Source: Metabacillus bambusae | Lineage (GTDB): Bacteria; Bacillota; Bacilli; Bacillales; Bacillaceae | Length of the DNA: 41,038 bases | Direction: 5' to 3' | NCBI RefSeq assembly: GCF_017497975.1 | Contig: NZ_JAGDEL010000038.1 | Location: forward strand, 1 to 41,038 | In this document: piece after piece, positions 25,181-33,253 of the stretch | Layout of the letters: every line of letters starts with the position of its first letter | How positions within the stretch are numbered: position 1 is the stretch's first letter | Translations under genes and position numbers: made by a program | The notes under the pieces: generated by a model | What the model was told of the DNA's origin: nothing | Database searches by the model: none | What the model saw: the letters and a program-made list of their open reading frames with translations, nothing else

Positions 25181-25436
25181 GTTGAACGAGATGCTTCGAT
25201 TCAAAGGTTTGAACTTACTTTTGAAGCTTGCTGGAAAGCTGCATAACAGTATTTGTTTGATGTTAGAGGTATAGATATTGGATCTCCAAATGGAGGTCAT
25301 TCGAAGTTGTCGTGAAATTAATATGGATAATGATCGTAATCTTACATTACATAATTATAATGAAGAAATTGCAGTTAAAATCATTCGAATTTCAAAAATT
25401 ATTATCCTTGATTATCTTTTTTGGTTGTTCGAATAA
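25181..25436 (+). pseudogene. Broken nucleotidyltransferase substrate-binding protein (HI0074 family)
   Basis: The frame from 25181 reads VERDASIQRFELTFEACWKA, the hallmark of HI0074/HEPN-type substrate-binding proteins that partner MNT nucleotidyltransferases. A stop interrupts it at 25244-25246, after which QYLFDVRGIDIGSPNG continues in the same frame. A frameshift near 25295 then leads into VIRSCREINMDNDRNLTLHN and YNEEIAVKI, again matching the family order, with stop at 25434. The amino terminus and the partner nucleotidyltransferase gene are absent. It is a dead gene. Confidence 0.78.
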
Positions 25437-25556
25437 AGAAGGAAATCTAGATACATTTCTATAGTCCGTTTTGTATTAATGAGCAATAAGAGGAAAAAGG
25501 CTTAATATTATAGAAGTAAATACTAGTCATGTTTTTTAGGAGCAGGAGGACAAAAC

Positions 25557-26768
25557 TTGAACACTAACCATTCTACTCAAAAAATCTCATCATACTATCA
25601 TCTTTTTTTCGTCGTTATTACGTTTATCTATTGGTTTTCGTTATATATTTATGTTCCTATTTTTGTTGAATATCTAGATTATCTTGGCGGAGCCTATACT
25701 TTAATAGGATTTATCGCAGGTAGCTATGGAATTATGCAGATTTTATTAAGGTTTCCGCTTGGAATCATCTCTGATAAAATGCAAATTCGTAAGCCTTTTA
25801 TCATTGTAGGGCTTGTTACCGGTGTGATTAGCTGTTTTGGGTTTGCGTTGACTGAAAGCTTAAGCTTTGCATTTGCTTCTCGAGTGATATCTGGAGTTAC
25901 TGCTTCAATGTGGGTTGCTTTTACAGTTTTATATGCAAGCTACTTTAGAGCTGAAGAAACGACGAAAGCAATGGGGAATATTCAGTTTGTTACAGTGGCT
26001 TCCCAGTTAATAAGTATGGGGTTGAGCGGGTACCTTGTAAGTGAATGGGGATGGAAAACACCCTTTTGGTTAGGCGGTATTTTAGGTTGTATAGGTATTG
26101 TTATGTCGTTTTGGGTAAAAGAAGTGGGGAATCAAACTAGCAATCGGAAAATTGAATACAAAGAATTACGAGATGTTATAAAGGAGCCTTTAGTCATAAA
26201 GGTCGCTTTATTATCTGCATTAGCTAATGGAGTGTTATTTATAACAATGTTTGGGTTCACACCTACATATGCTTTAAATATTGGGGCGACAAAGGAGAGT
26301 TTAATCGTACTTGTTTTTAGCTTTATGATCCCACATGCGGTTGCACCTATAATTACAGGGAGATATCTATTAAATCGCTTTAATAAATGGTCTATTTTAC
26401 TAGTAGGATTTTTAGGGACATTTCTATTTTCAGCTGTCATCCCATTTATTACAAAGCTTGAGATATTATATGTAACACAAATGTTAAATGGCTATGCCCA
26501 AGGAATGACGATCCCTCTCCTAATGGGGATGGCAATTCAAACGATTCCTTTAAACAAACGAGCTACAGCTATGGGATTGTTTCAAGCCATTTATGCAATA
26601 GGGATTTTTGTTGGGCCGTTTGCAGCAGGGGCTGTTAGTCAGAATATCAATTTTGCTACTGTATTTTATCTTGCTGGAGCGATCGGATTATTGGGTCTAG
26701 CTTTATCGATCGTATGGGGAAGAGAAAAATCTGCACATACCGTTTCGTTAAAGCAAAAATCAATGTAA
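25557..26768 (+). CDS. MFS transporter
   Basis: A 403-residue major facilitator with twelve predicted helices. The loop 2-3 motif is RFPLGIISDKMQIRKPFII and a middle loop separates the halves at about residues 190-210 (NQTSNRKIEYKELRDVIKE). The TTG start has AGGAGGAC about 7 nt upstream. A hairpin follows at 26783-26810. It stands alone between a degraded region and the convergent PHP/DeoR pair. The substrate cannot be assigned. Confidence 0.9.
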   Translation: MNTNHSTQKISSYYHLFFVVITFIYWFSLYIYVPIFVEYLDYLGGAYTLIGFIAGSYGIMQILLRFPLGIISDKMQIRKPFIIVGLVTGVISCFGFALTESLSFAFASRVISGVTASMWVAFTVLYASYFRAEETTKAMGNIQFVTVASQLISMGLSGYLVSEWGWKTPFWLGGILGCIGIVMSFWVKEVGNQTSNRKIEYKELRDVIKEPLVIKVALLSALANGVLFITMFGFTPTYALNIGATKESLIVLVFSFMIPHAVAPIITGRYLLNRFNKWSILLVGFLGTFLFSAVIPFITKLEILYVTQMLNGYAQGMTIPLLMGMAIQTIPLNKRATAMGLFQAIYAIGIFVGPFAAGAVSQNINFATVFYLAGAIGLLGLALSIVWGREKSAHTVSLKQKSM

Positions 26769-26782
26769 TCGATACTTTCTAA

Positions 26783-26810
26783 AGGACTGGCCGAATACGG
26801 TGAGTCCTTA
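26783..26810 (+). terminator. Weak terminator-like hairpin after the MFS gene
   Basis: AAGGACT and AGTCCTT pair around a 14-nt loop 15 bp after the stop codon. Only a short T-rich tail follows. Confidence 0.4.
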
Positions 26811-26902
26811 TTCAACTAATACAGCGTCTATGGAATGGTGCATGAAATATAAAAGGATTGAAGAGACACAAGTGGTCTAGGTTCCCTCAATTTAGAATAC
26901 TT

Positions 26903-27904
26903 TTACAATGTCAAAGGTTTCATTATTCGATTTCTCTTTTCAAAAGTAGCTATTTCCTTGACTCCTTTTTGTTGCAACATCTCAATATTTTCGTGAACGA
27001 AAGCACCGATATCTTCAGGGAAATGTGCATCAGAAGAAATAAGCAAGGGAATGTTTTCCTCAATCAGCAAATCTAAAAATGTTTCACTTGGGCATATTTC
27101 CTTTACTGGAAACCTGTAATATAAGCCAGCGTTAATCTCTGTAGCTACATTCATTTGCTTTAAAGCTTTTACGACCTTTTTATATAGAGGTATTAATTCA
27201 GCTTCATTTGGACGATATCCAAAAACCTTTAAATTATCCAAGTGAGAGATAAAATCAAACATGCCGCTCATTGTCGCATTTTCTATGATTCGAAAGAAAT
27301 CCTTGTATAACTCATATAAATCGTATTTTTTAAATTCATCCATCGTTTGAGGATTATCAAATCCCCATCCACGAATAAAATGAACGGACCCATTGATAAA
27401 ATCCCAGTCATGTTTTCCAAGTATGTCTGCTAATTCATCCTCTCCAGCTTCGAAATAATCAGCTTCTAGTCCTAATTTTAGTTTGATGCCTTGCTTTTCC
27501 CATTTTTCTTTACTAGCTGCTATTGCTTGTACAAAATCACCCATACTCTCTGTCATTACGAGATCGAGCCATTGCTTTTGTAAAGACCCTAACCGGCTTT
27601 CGTCAAGCAAAATATGTTTTTCGAAGTAGTTCCTGCTTTCAGTAAAGCGATATAGATGATCTACAATTCCTACCTCTTTTAACCCTTTCTTTTTCGCATT
27701 CTCTAAATAGAGGTCGAGCCAAATTGGATCATATGCACCTTTTGCGATTCTTTCTGATAACAAAAGCAAGGATTCGCTAAGCCATTGTTTTGAATGTCTT
27801 ATATTTGATATTGGTTGTCCAGTTAAAAGATTATGATATGTCTTCTCTAACCATCGAAATGAATAAGGGCCTTCCTCAAGATGAACATGGTAATCTATTT
27901 TCAT
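26903..27904 (-). CDS. PHP-domain phosphatase, histidinol-phosphatase-like
   Basis: A 333-residue PHP-domain metal hydrolase. Metal-binding motifs are MKIDYHVHLEE (HxH), GIVDHLYRF, LGLEADYFE, FDFISHLDNLK and ISSDAHFPEDIG, in the order of the HisJ/PHP family. No other histidine biosynthesis gene is near. Its start overlaps the end of the DeoR regulator by 4 bp, so the two are made together. A role in dephosphorylating a sugar phosphate or related compound sensed by that regulator is more likely than histidine synthesis (inference). Confidence 0.87.
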   Translation of the reverse strand: MKIDYHVHLEEGPYSFRWLEKTYHNLLTGQPISNIRHSKQWLSESLLLLSERIAKGAYDPIWLDLYLENAKKKGLKEVGIVDHLYRFTESRNYFEKHILLDESRLGSLQKQWLDLVMTESMGDFVQAIAASKEKWEKQGIKLKLGLEADYFEAGEDELADILGKHDWDFINGSVHFIRGWGFDNPQTMDEFKKYDLYELYKDFFRIIENATMSGMFDFISHLDNLKVFGYRPNEAELIPLYKKVVKALKQMNVATEINAGLYYRFPVKEICPSETFLDLLIEENIPLLISSDAHFPEDIGAFVHENIEMLQQKGVKEIATFEKRNRIMKPLTL

Positions 27905-28695
27905 TGCGAATCACCTACACTTATCCAATGCAGTCCGCTAACCATTGCATCTTTCGACCAATCGTTGGGCATTTCTGAATCTGTTATGACATAATCGATA
28001 GATGAAAATGATCCAATGTGAAAAAGGGCTCTCTGATTCATTTTTGCGGAATCGGCTACAACATAGACTTGGCTTGATTTTTTGATCATAATTGAAGATG
28101 CAGCAGCTTCATCAATATTGAAATCGCAGATTCCATCTTTGTTTATTCCTCCACATGATATAAAGGCTTTATCAAAATAAAAATTCTCTAACAATAGATT
28201 GGTTAACGAGCCACTAATTGAACGTTGTAGCGGATTTGTTGTTCCCCCAAGGACAATGACCTTTCCATCAAATAAGCGGTTCTCTAAGCGATTATTTAAA
28301 ATTTCAGCAGCAGCTAAGGAGTTGGTCACAATCGTGACATTTTGAACATTCTTAATTGAACTAGCAATATGTAAGGTTGTTGACCCTACATCTAGTACGA
28401 CTGTTTCTCCATCCATAATGTATGTTGCGGCAGCTTCACCGATCAATTTTTTTTGATTATGAGAAATTCCGACTTTCTTATTGAAATGAGGTTCCTTAAT
28501 TAATCCAAAGTATTGGATTGCACCACCATGAATTCTCCGTAATTTCTTTCTCGCTTCAAGTGTGCTTAAATCTTTTCGTATCGTTTCAGGTGTTACGTTT
28601 AACTTTAATGCTAAGTCTACGACACTAATTTTATTTTTTATCTCGAGCTCTCTTATTATTACTTTTTGTCTTTCTGTCATATAGAATGTGTTCAT
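27901..28695 (-). CDS. DeoR/GlpR-family transcriptional regulator
   Basis: A DeoR-type repressor of about 264 residues. The amino-terminal helix-turn-helix has SVVDLALKLNVTPETIRKDL followed by LRRIHGGAI, and the carboxyl-terminal sugar-phosphate sensing domain has VVLDVGSTTLHIASSI and VYVVADSAKMNQRALF. The start at MNTFYMTERQ follows GGAGG by 4 nt on the minus strand; an ATG 21 nt upstream is possible. It leads the operon with the PHP phosphatase and is divergent from the Tat-exported phosphoesterase. Inverted copies of an ATTTGTTTTG sequence flank its promoter region. Confidence 0.9.
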   Translation of the reverse strand: MNTFYMTERQKVIIRELEIKNKISVVDLALKLNVTPETIRKDLSTLEARKKLRRIHGGAIQYFGLIKEPHFNKKVGISHNQKKLIGEAAATYIMDGETVVLDVGSTTLHIASSIKNVQNVTIVTNSLAAAEILNNRLENRLFDGKVIVLGGTTNPLQRSISGSLTNLLLENFYFDKAFISCGGINKDGICDFNIDEAAASSIMIKKSSQVYVVADSAKMNQRALFHIGSFSSIDYVITDSEMPNDWSKDAMVSGLHWISVGDSQ

Positions 28696-28716
28696 TATTC
28701 CTCCAAAGTATTCCAT

Positions 28717-29149
28717 GATTTTTGATTTGTTTTGTTTTAATCCATTATAAAAACTGAATATAAAAAAAAGACTACGAAAATATTAACTTTTGTAAATTAA
28801 ACAAAAATGACAGTTGAATCAAAACAAATAAACATCTATTTTGTCTATCTTTCATACTAGATAAACTTGAGAGTTTTCTAATAGAAAGGGGATGAATGTC
28901 GCTTTCTGTGTTTTTTTTGTTTTTTGTATTTTCTGTGTTTATTTAACATACCTTTCTAGCATGATTAATAGTCTATTAATATTTTTATCCTACTATGTAG
29001 AAGAAGAGTACGGTAAGAAAGGTGAAATCATTTTATTTTACTTAGTAAGTTTAAGCTGGTCTAAGTTGGACAAGTGAAAATAAATTCTTAAATTTTTTCA
29101 TTTTTCGATTACTAGGTCCGATTAATTAAGAAAATGGAGGTAGGTAGGA
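28717..29149. promoter_or_regulatory. Divergent control region with DeoR-type sites
   Basis: ATTTGTTTTGTT at 28725-28736 is matched in inverse by ATCAAAACAAAT at 28818-28829 (11 of 12 positions), separated by about 80 bp of AT-rich DNA. DeoR-family repressors often use such T/G-rich repeated sites, so these are candidate operators of the regulator at 27901. The rest, up to the phosphoesterase start, is AT-rich; AAAGGGG near 28885-28891 precedes a 16-codon hydrophobic frame at 28896 that I do not call. Confidence 0.5.
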
Positions 29150-30358
29150 ATGAGTAACAAGGATCATAACAAAGGGTTAGACAGAAGGAACTTTTTGAAA
29201 ATTGGCGGAATGAGTACACTTGCCTTAACACTTGCGACAACAGGATTACCAGGTGATTTGCTGACTAATACTGTACAGGCACAAAGCCAAGAGCAGACTA
29301 AACTTCAATTTAATTCGAATGGAAAGTTTAAAGTCGTACAATTTAATGACACTCAAGATGACGAACGAATTGATCGAAGAACAATTGAGCTAATGGAAAA
29401 AGTCCTTGATTCAGAGAAACCGGATTTTGTTGTGATTAATGGCGATTGTATCACAGGGGGCTGTGATACGGAATTAGAGATGAAACAAGCGCTAAACAAT
29501 GTGGCTCAGCCCATGGAAGAAAGAAAAATTAAATGGGCAGTTACGTTTGGAAATCATGATGAAGATTCTTCAGCCAAAAGTGGAATGTATGAAGAGGATA
29601 TGCTGAAATTTTACATGAGTTACAAACATAATATGAACGAACCTGGAGAAAAAGGCATTACTGGAACTGGAAATATGAACCTTCTCATTAGACAATCAAA
29701 AGGCACAAGTGCTGCGTTCAACCTTTGGCTGCTTGATAGTGGGAGATATGCACCGTCGCAAATCGCTGGGCAAGATTTTAAGGGATACCCTACATGGGAC
29801 TGGCTTCGTTTTAACCAAATAAATTGGTATTATGAGAAATCGAAAAAAATTGAAAAGCAGTACGGCTATAAAGTACCATCACTTGTGTTTATTCATATTC
29901 CGTTATGGGAACATCGATTTATGTGGTATGGAAGCGTTGATAGTAGAACATCTGCTAGCCATGATCTTGCAGTGAAAAGGCATAATATTGTTGGAGAAAG
30001 AAATGAAGACGAATGCCCAGGTCCAGTGAATAGTGGCTTGTTTTCGGCGATGTTAGATAGAGGCGACGTTAAAGGGGTTTTCTGTGGCCATGATCATATT
30101 AACACCTATTGCGGAAACTATTATGGAATTATGCTTGGATATGCGGGTAATACAGGCTTCGGTACTTACGGCTTATCCGGTAATGAGAGAAATAGACTTC
30201 GAGGGGCAAGAGTATTCAATTTAGATGAAAATAAAGAGGGTGTGCTAGTTGATACGCACATGGTATTCGCAAATGATTATGGAATTGATTTAACTGCGAA
30301 TGATCAAAGCATCGATCCTCTGCCATTACCTAATGAAAAGGAAAAAGTAAAAGGATAA
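29150..30358 (+). CDS. Tat-exported metallophosphoesterase
   Basis: A 402-residue calcineurin-like phosphoesterase. The Tat signal is LDRRNFLKIGG (twin arginines at 12-13), with a hydrophobic run and an A-Q-A-type cleavage region near residue 44. The phosphoesterase motifs are NGDCITGG, FGNHDED, FIHIPLWEH and CGHDHINTYCG. The first metal motif reads FNDTQDDE rather than the usual D-x-H, so the first His is replaced by Gln. AATGGAGG precedes the ATG. It probably removes phosphate from an extracellular phosphoester, and its divergent DeoR/PHP neighbours suggest use of the product (inference). A strong hairpin follows. Confidence 0.9.
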   Translation: MSNKDHNKGLDRRNFLKIGGMSTLALTLATTGLPGDLLTNTVQAQSQEQTKLQFNSNGKFKVVQFNDTQDDERIDRRTIELMEKVLDSEKPDFVVINGDCITGGCDTELEMKQALNNVAQPMEERKIKWAVTFGNHDEDSSAKSGMYEEDMLKFYMSYKHNMNEPGEKGITGTGNMNLLIRQSKGTSAAFNLWLLDSGRYAPSQIAGQDFKGYPTWDWLRFNQINWYYEKSKKIEKQYGYKVPSLVFIHIPLWEHRFMWYGSVDSRTSASHDLAVKRHNIVGERNEDECPGPVNSGLFSAMLDRGDVKGVFCGHDHINTYCGNYYGIMLGYAGNTGFGTYGLSGNERNRLRGARVFNLDENKEGVLVDTHMVFANDYGIDLTANDQSIDPLPLPNEKEKVKG

Positions 30359-30401
30359 TAACTGCTTTTGGTGTACCTTTGATTGATCATTACCCTGACA
30401 C

Positions 30402-30432
30402 AAAAACCAGTATCTAATAGATACTGGTTTTT
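30402..30432 (+). terminator. Strong terminator after the phosphoesterase
   Basis: AAAAACCAGTATCT and AGATACTGGTTTTT form a perfect 14-bp stem with a 3-nt loop, ending in a T-run. Its symmetry allows function in both directions. Confidence 0.88.
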
Positions 30433-30626
30433 GTTACTTATATAATGTTTCCTTCAGTCACCCTTCATTCCAATACCCCCATTGTTTAGGTCATTTCTTT
30501 TTTAGTGTTCCATCTAATTTTCCTAAAGTTTTAACATAAATAGATTCCATCATCTTCCTATTGAAGTTATACTTACACTGGAGAAATTAATCTATACTAA
30601 TAATAAAAGGTAGAGGAGATCTCATC

Positions 30627-31328
30627 ATGTTCAAAATTTTTATAGTGGAAGATGATGGAAAGCTAGTTTCGCTGCTAGAAGACTTTCTTACTAAATATGA
30701 ATACGAATCTTACTCAGTTAAAAACTTTGCTACAGTATTAGCGCAATTTGAAAAGATTGAGCCACATATTGTTTTACTTGATGTTAATTTACCAAAATAT
30801 GATGGGTATTACTGGTGTAGACAAATTAGAAATATATCGACATGCCCAATTTTATTTGTGTCAGCTAGAGACGCTAAGATGGATCAAGTAATGGCGTTGG
30901 AGAATGGGGCAGATGATTATATTACAAAACCATTTGATTATGAAATTGTTCTTGCGAAAATAAAAAGCCATTTAAGAAGAGCATATGGTTCATATGCAAC
31001 AAATCAAAATGGGTGGAATGTGAATATTAATGGTTTGGTTTTAGATGTAGAAAGGCTCGAATTACGTCTTGGGCAACAAAAGATCGAGTTGAGCCATACT
31101 GAGACAAGAATACTTGAAGAATTAATGAAGAAAGCAGATCGTGTAGTTAGTCGTGACCGTTTGCTAGAAAAAATTTGGGATGATCAAGCCTTTGTCGATG
31201 ATAATACGTTAAATGTTTACATAACAAGAGTACGTAAGAAGCTTGCTCAGTGTCATATTGATGATGCATTGCAAACTGTTAGAGGAAAAGGGTATCAATT
31301 GAAAGCGAATTGGAGCAAAGAGTCATGA
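30627..31328 (+). CDS. bceR: OmpR-family response regulator, BceR-like
   Basis: A 233-residue response regulator. The receiver domain has the acidic cluster VEDD (8-10), the phosphorylated Asp52 in LLDVNLPKYDG, Ser79 and Lys101 (TKPFDY); the OmpR winged helix covers about 130-230 (VSRDRLLEKIWDDQAFVDDN). Size and sequence fit the BceR group that senses peptide antibiotics through a BceS kinase. It overlaps the kinase gene by 4 bp (ATGA) and sits before a BceAB transporter with a matching BceR box. AGAGGAG precedes the ATG. Confidence 0.9.
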   Translation: MFKIFIVEDDGKLVSLLEDFLTKYEYESYSVKNFATVLAQFEKIEPHIVLLDVNLPKYDGYYWCRQIRNISTCPILFVSARDAKMDQVMALENGADDYITKPFDYEIVLAKIKSHLRRAYGSYATNQNGWNVNINGLVLDVERLELRLGQQKIELSHTETRILEELMKKADRVVSRDRLLEKIWDDQAFVDDNTLNVYITRVRKKLAQCHIDDALQTVRGKGYQLKANWSKES

Positions 31329-32296
31329 AATTGTTTATTCGTGATCACCTTCTATTAACCTTCTTTTATTTTGTTCAACTTGGTGTTGTGCTCCTTCTTT
31401 TTTTGTTAGAAGGTTTTAATCATCTGGCGACAATGGTTTACGCTTGTTTTTTGAGTACGAGTTTATTTATTGGATACCTATTCCTTCGATATATAACGAA
31501 TCGGTCTTTTTACAAGAGATTATCAACTCCGCTTTCTTCACTTAGTGATGTAAATATCCAATTACAATCAGCACCATTACCTGAAAGCTTGGATCGATTT
31601 CAAAAACAACAAATGCAAAGTTATAAACAAGAGCTATATACTTACAAGCACAAACTCGATCATCATATCCAATTTATAAATCAATGGGTTCATCAAATGA
31701 AAACACCCATTTCTGTTATTCATTTAAGTATTCAAGATTTAGATGATGAGCTTTTGGAATCGATTGATGAGGAGCTTGATCGTCTAAAAAAGGGGCTTGA
31801 AATGGTCTTGTTTAGTTCAAGACTAGATATGTTTGAAAGAGATTTTCATGTCGAGACCATTCAATTGAAAGAGTTAGTTCGGAAATTAACTTCCAGTCAA
31901 AAACGTCTATTTATTCGCAATAGAGTCTATCCAGAACTTACTATCGATCCTTCATTAAAAGTTGTATCAGATGAAAAATGGCTTTCTTTTCTTATTTCAC
32001 AACTTATCACCAATTCTGTAAGGTATACAGTAGAAAAAGGGAAGAAAATTGTGTTTCGAGGTAGTCGGCATGAAAATAAAACCGTTTTAGAGGTGATTGA
32101 CCAAGGCGTTGGTATCCCTAAAAGTGACCTCCCACGTGTTTTCGATCCATACTTTACTGGAGAAAATGGTCGAGAGTTTCAAGAGTCTACAGGAATGGGA
32201 CTTTATCTTGTAAAACAAATTTGTGATAAATTAGGTCATCGAGTAGAAATAGAATCAGATGTGAATTCAGGTACGACTGTTCGGATTGTGTTCTAG
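31325..32296 (+). CDS. bceS: Intramembrane-sensing histidine kinase, BceS-like
   Basis: A 323-residue kinase with two closely spaced membrane helices (about 9-29 and 35-57) and almost no external loop, the mark of BceS-type kinases that read the transporter rather than the drug. Phospho-acceptor His123 lies in VHQMKTPISVIHLS, followed by the N box NSVRYT, DQGVGIPKSDLPRVFDPY and STGMGLYLVKQICD. The ATG overlaps the regulator's stop codon; a TTG 15 nt earlier is less likely. It is followed by a BceA-BceB transporter, its presumed sensory partner. Confidence 0.91.
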   Translation: MKLFIRDHLLLTFFYFVQLGVVLLLFLLEGFNHLATMVYACFLSTSLFIGYLFLRYITNRSFYKRLSTPLSSLSDVNIQLQSAPLPESLDRFQKQQMQSYKQELYTYKHKLDHHIQFINQWVHQMKTPISVIHLSIQDLDDELLESIDEELDRLKKGLEMVLFSSRLDMFERDFHVETIQLKELVRKLTSSQKRLFIRNRVYPELTIDPSLKVVSDEKWLSFLISQLITNSVRYTVEKGKKIVFRGSRHENKTVLEVIDQGVGIPKSDLPRVFDPYFTGENGREFQESTGMGLYLVKQICDKLGHRVEIESDVNSGTTVRIVF

Positions 32297-32319
32297 ATTG
32301 TAAAGTATTGATGTCTAAT

Positions 32320-32390
32320 GCAAGAAGCCGGAGCTAGATTAGTAGTGCTCTTAGTTCATACGCCGCTGACCAGGCGCTTCCGCTTTTCTT
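32320..32390. repeat. Bacillaceae-type GC-rich intergenic repeat
   Basis: The stretch with gccggagctagattagt and cgctgaccaggcgcttccgc is unlike the AT-rich surroundings. It resembles a dispersed intergenic repeat seen in many Bacillus genomes, which often ends in aggcgcttccgcttttc. I know of no function. It directly abuts the BceR box. Confidence 0.5.
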
Positions 32391-32450
32391 ACAATATTGT
32401 AAGGTAACTGTAATATAACGACATGGTAGAGTCATTCCATTCTAGATAAT
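32388..32450 (+). promoter_or_regulatory. BceR-type operator and promoter of bceAB
   Basis: CTTACAATATTGTAAG at 32388-32403 is a perfect 16-bp palindrome. Its core TTACA-ATAT-TGTAA fits the published BceR-family pattern TNACA-N4-TGTAA. A second partial half (AACTGTAA) follows at once. A -10-like GATAAT lies at 32445-32450 with no good -35, as expected for a promoter that needs an activator. Confidence 0.78.
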
Positions 32451-32482
32451 ATATGAGGTAGAATGAACAGGGAGTGAAAGAA

Positions 32483-33253
32483 TTGTCGATATTACAAGTA
32501 AGCCACTTAACGAAAATATATGAAGGTAATATTGCGCAGACTGCTTTAGATAATATTAGTTTCTCAATTGAAAATGAAGAATTTGTTGGGATTATGGGAC
32601 CCTCAGGAAGTGGGAAAACGACCTTACTAAATTTAATCGCAACGATTGACCAGCCAACATCTGGTGAAATTTTAATCAATGGCAAAAATCCTCATCAACT
32701 GAATCGTAAGGATACAGCATTATTTAGAAGGCATGAACTTGGATTTGTTTTTCAGCATTATAATTTGTTAGATACATTAACAGTTGAAGAAAATATTGTT
32801 TTACCACTTACATTAGATGGTGTACGGGTTGAAGAGATGGATAAAAAGGTTACCTATTTAGCTAGGAAATTAGGGATCGAGCAAATTAAGGATAAGCGAA
32901 CGTATGAGATTTCCGGAGGCCAAATGCAGCGAACGGCGATCGCACGGGCTATTATTCACGAACCGTCGCTTATTTTAGCTGATGAACCAACAGGTAATTT
33001 AGATTCAAAAGCATCTAAAGATGTGATGGATACGTTATCTTCCCTTAATAAAGAGGAAGGTGCAACAACCTTAATGGTCACGCATGATCCAGTGGCAGCG
33101 AGTTATTGCAATCGAGTAATTTTTATAAAGGACGGAAAACTTTATAACGAAATTTATTGTGGTGATAACAGACAAACCTTCTTTCAAAAAATTATTGATA
33201 TGCTTTCTTTGTTAGGGGGAAACAGTCATGACCTTTCCACAATTCGCTTATAG
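32483..33253 (+). CDS. bceA: BceA-like ABC transporter ATP-binding protein
   Basis: An ATPase of about 256 residues with Walker A GPSGSGKTTLL, Q-loop FVFQHYN, signature ISGGQMQRTAIARAI, Walker B LILADEPTGNLDS and switch His in VTHDP. It matches the MacB/BceA group that pairs with a large FtsX-like permease. The TTG at 32483 is preferred because AGGGAG lies 8 nt upstream; a GTG at 32474 overlaps that site. It overlaps the permease gene by 26 bp. It is preceded by a BceR box, so it should be induced by cell-wall-active peptides such as bacitracin (inference). Confidence 0.92.
   Translation: MSILQVSHLTKIYEGNIAQTALDNISFSIENEEFVGIMGPSGSGKTTLLNLIATIDQPTSGEILINGKNPHQLNRKDTALFRRHELGFVFQHYNLLDTLTVEENIVLPLTLDGVRVEEMDKKVTYLARKLGIEQIKDKRTYEISGGQMQRTAIARAIIHEPSLILADEPTGNLDSKASKDVMDTLSSLNKEEGATTLMVTHDPVAASYCNRVIFIKDGKLYNEIYCGDNRQTFFQKIIDMLSLLGGNSHDLSTIRL

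Noticed and set aside
28892-29077. 61-codon hydrophobic open frame before the phosphoesterase gene
   Set aside because: The GGGG site touches the ATG with no spacing, composition is T-rich low complexity, and nothing identifies it. The 16-codon frame at 28896 has better spacing but is too short to call.
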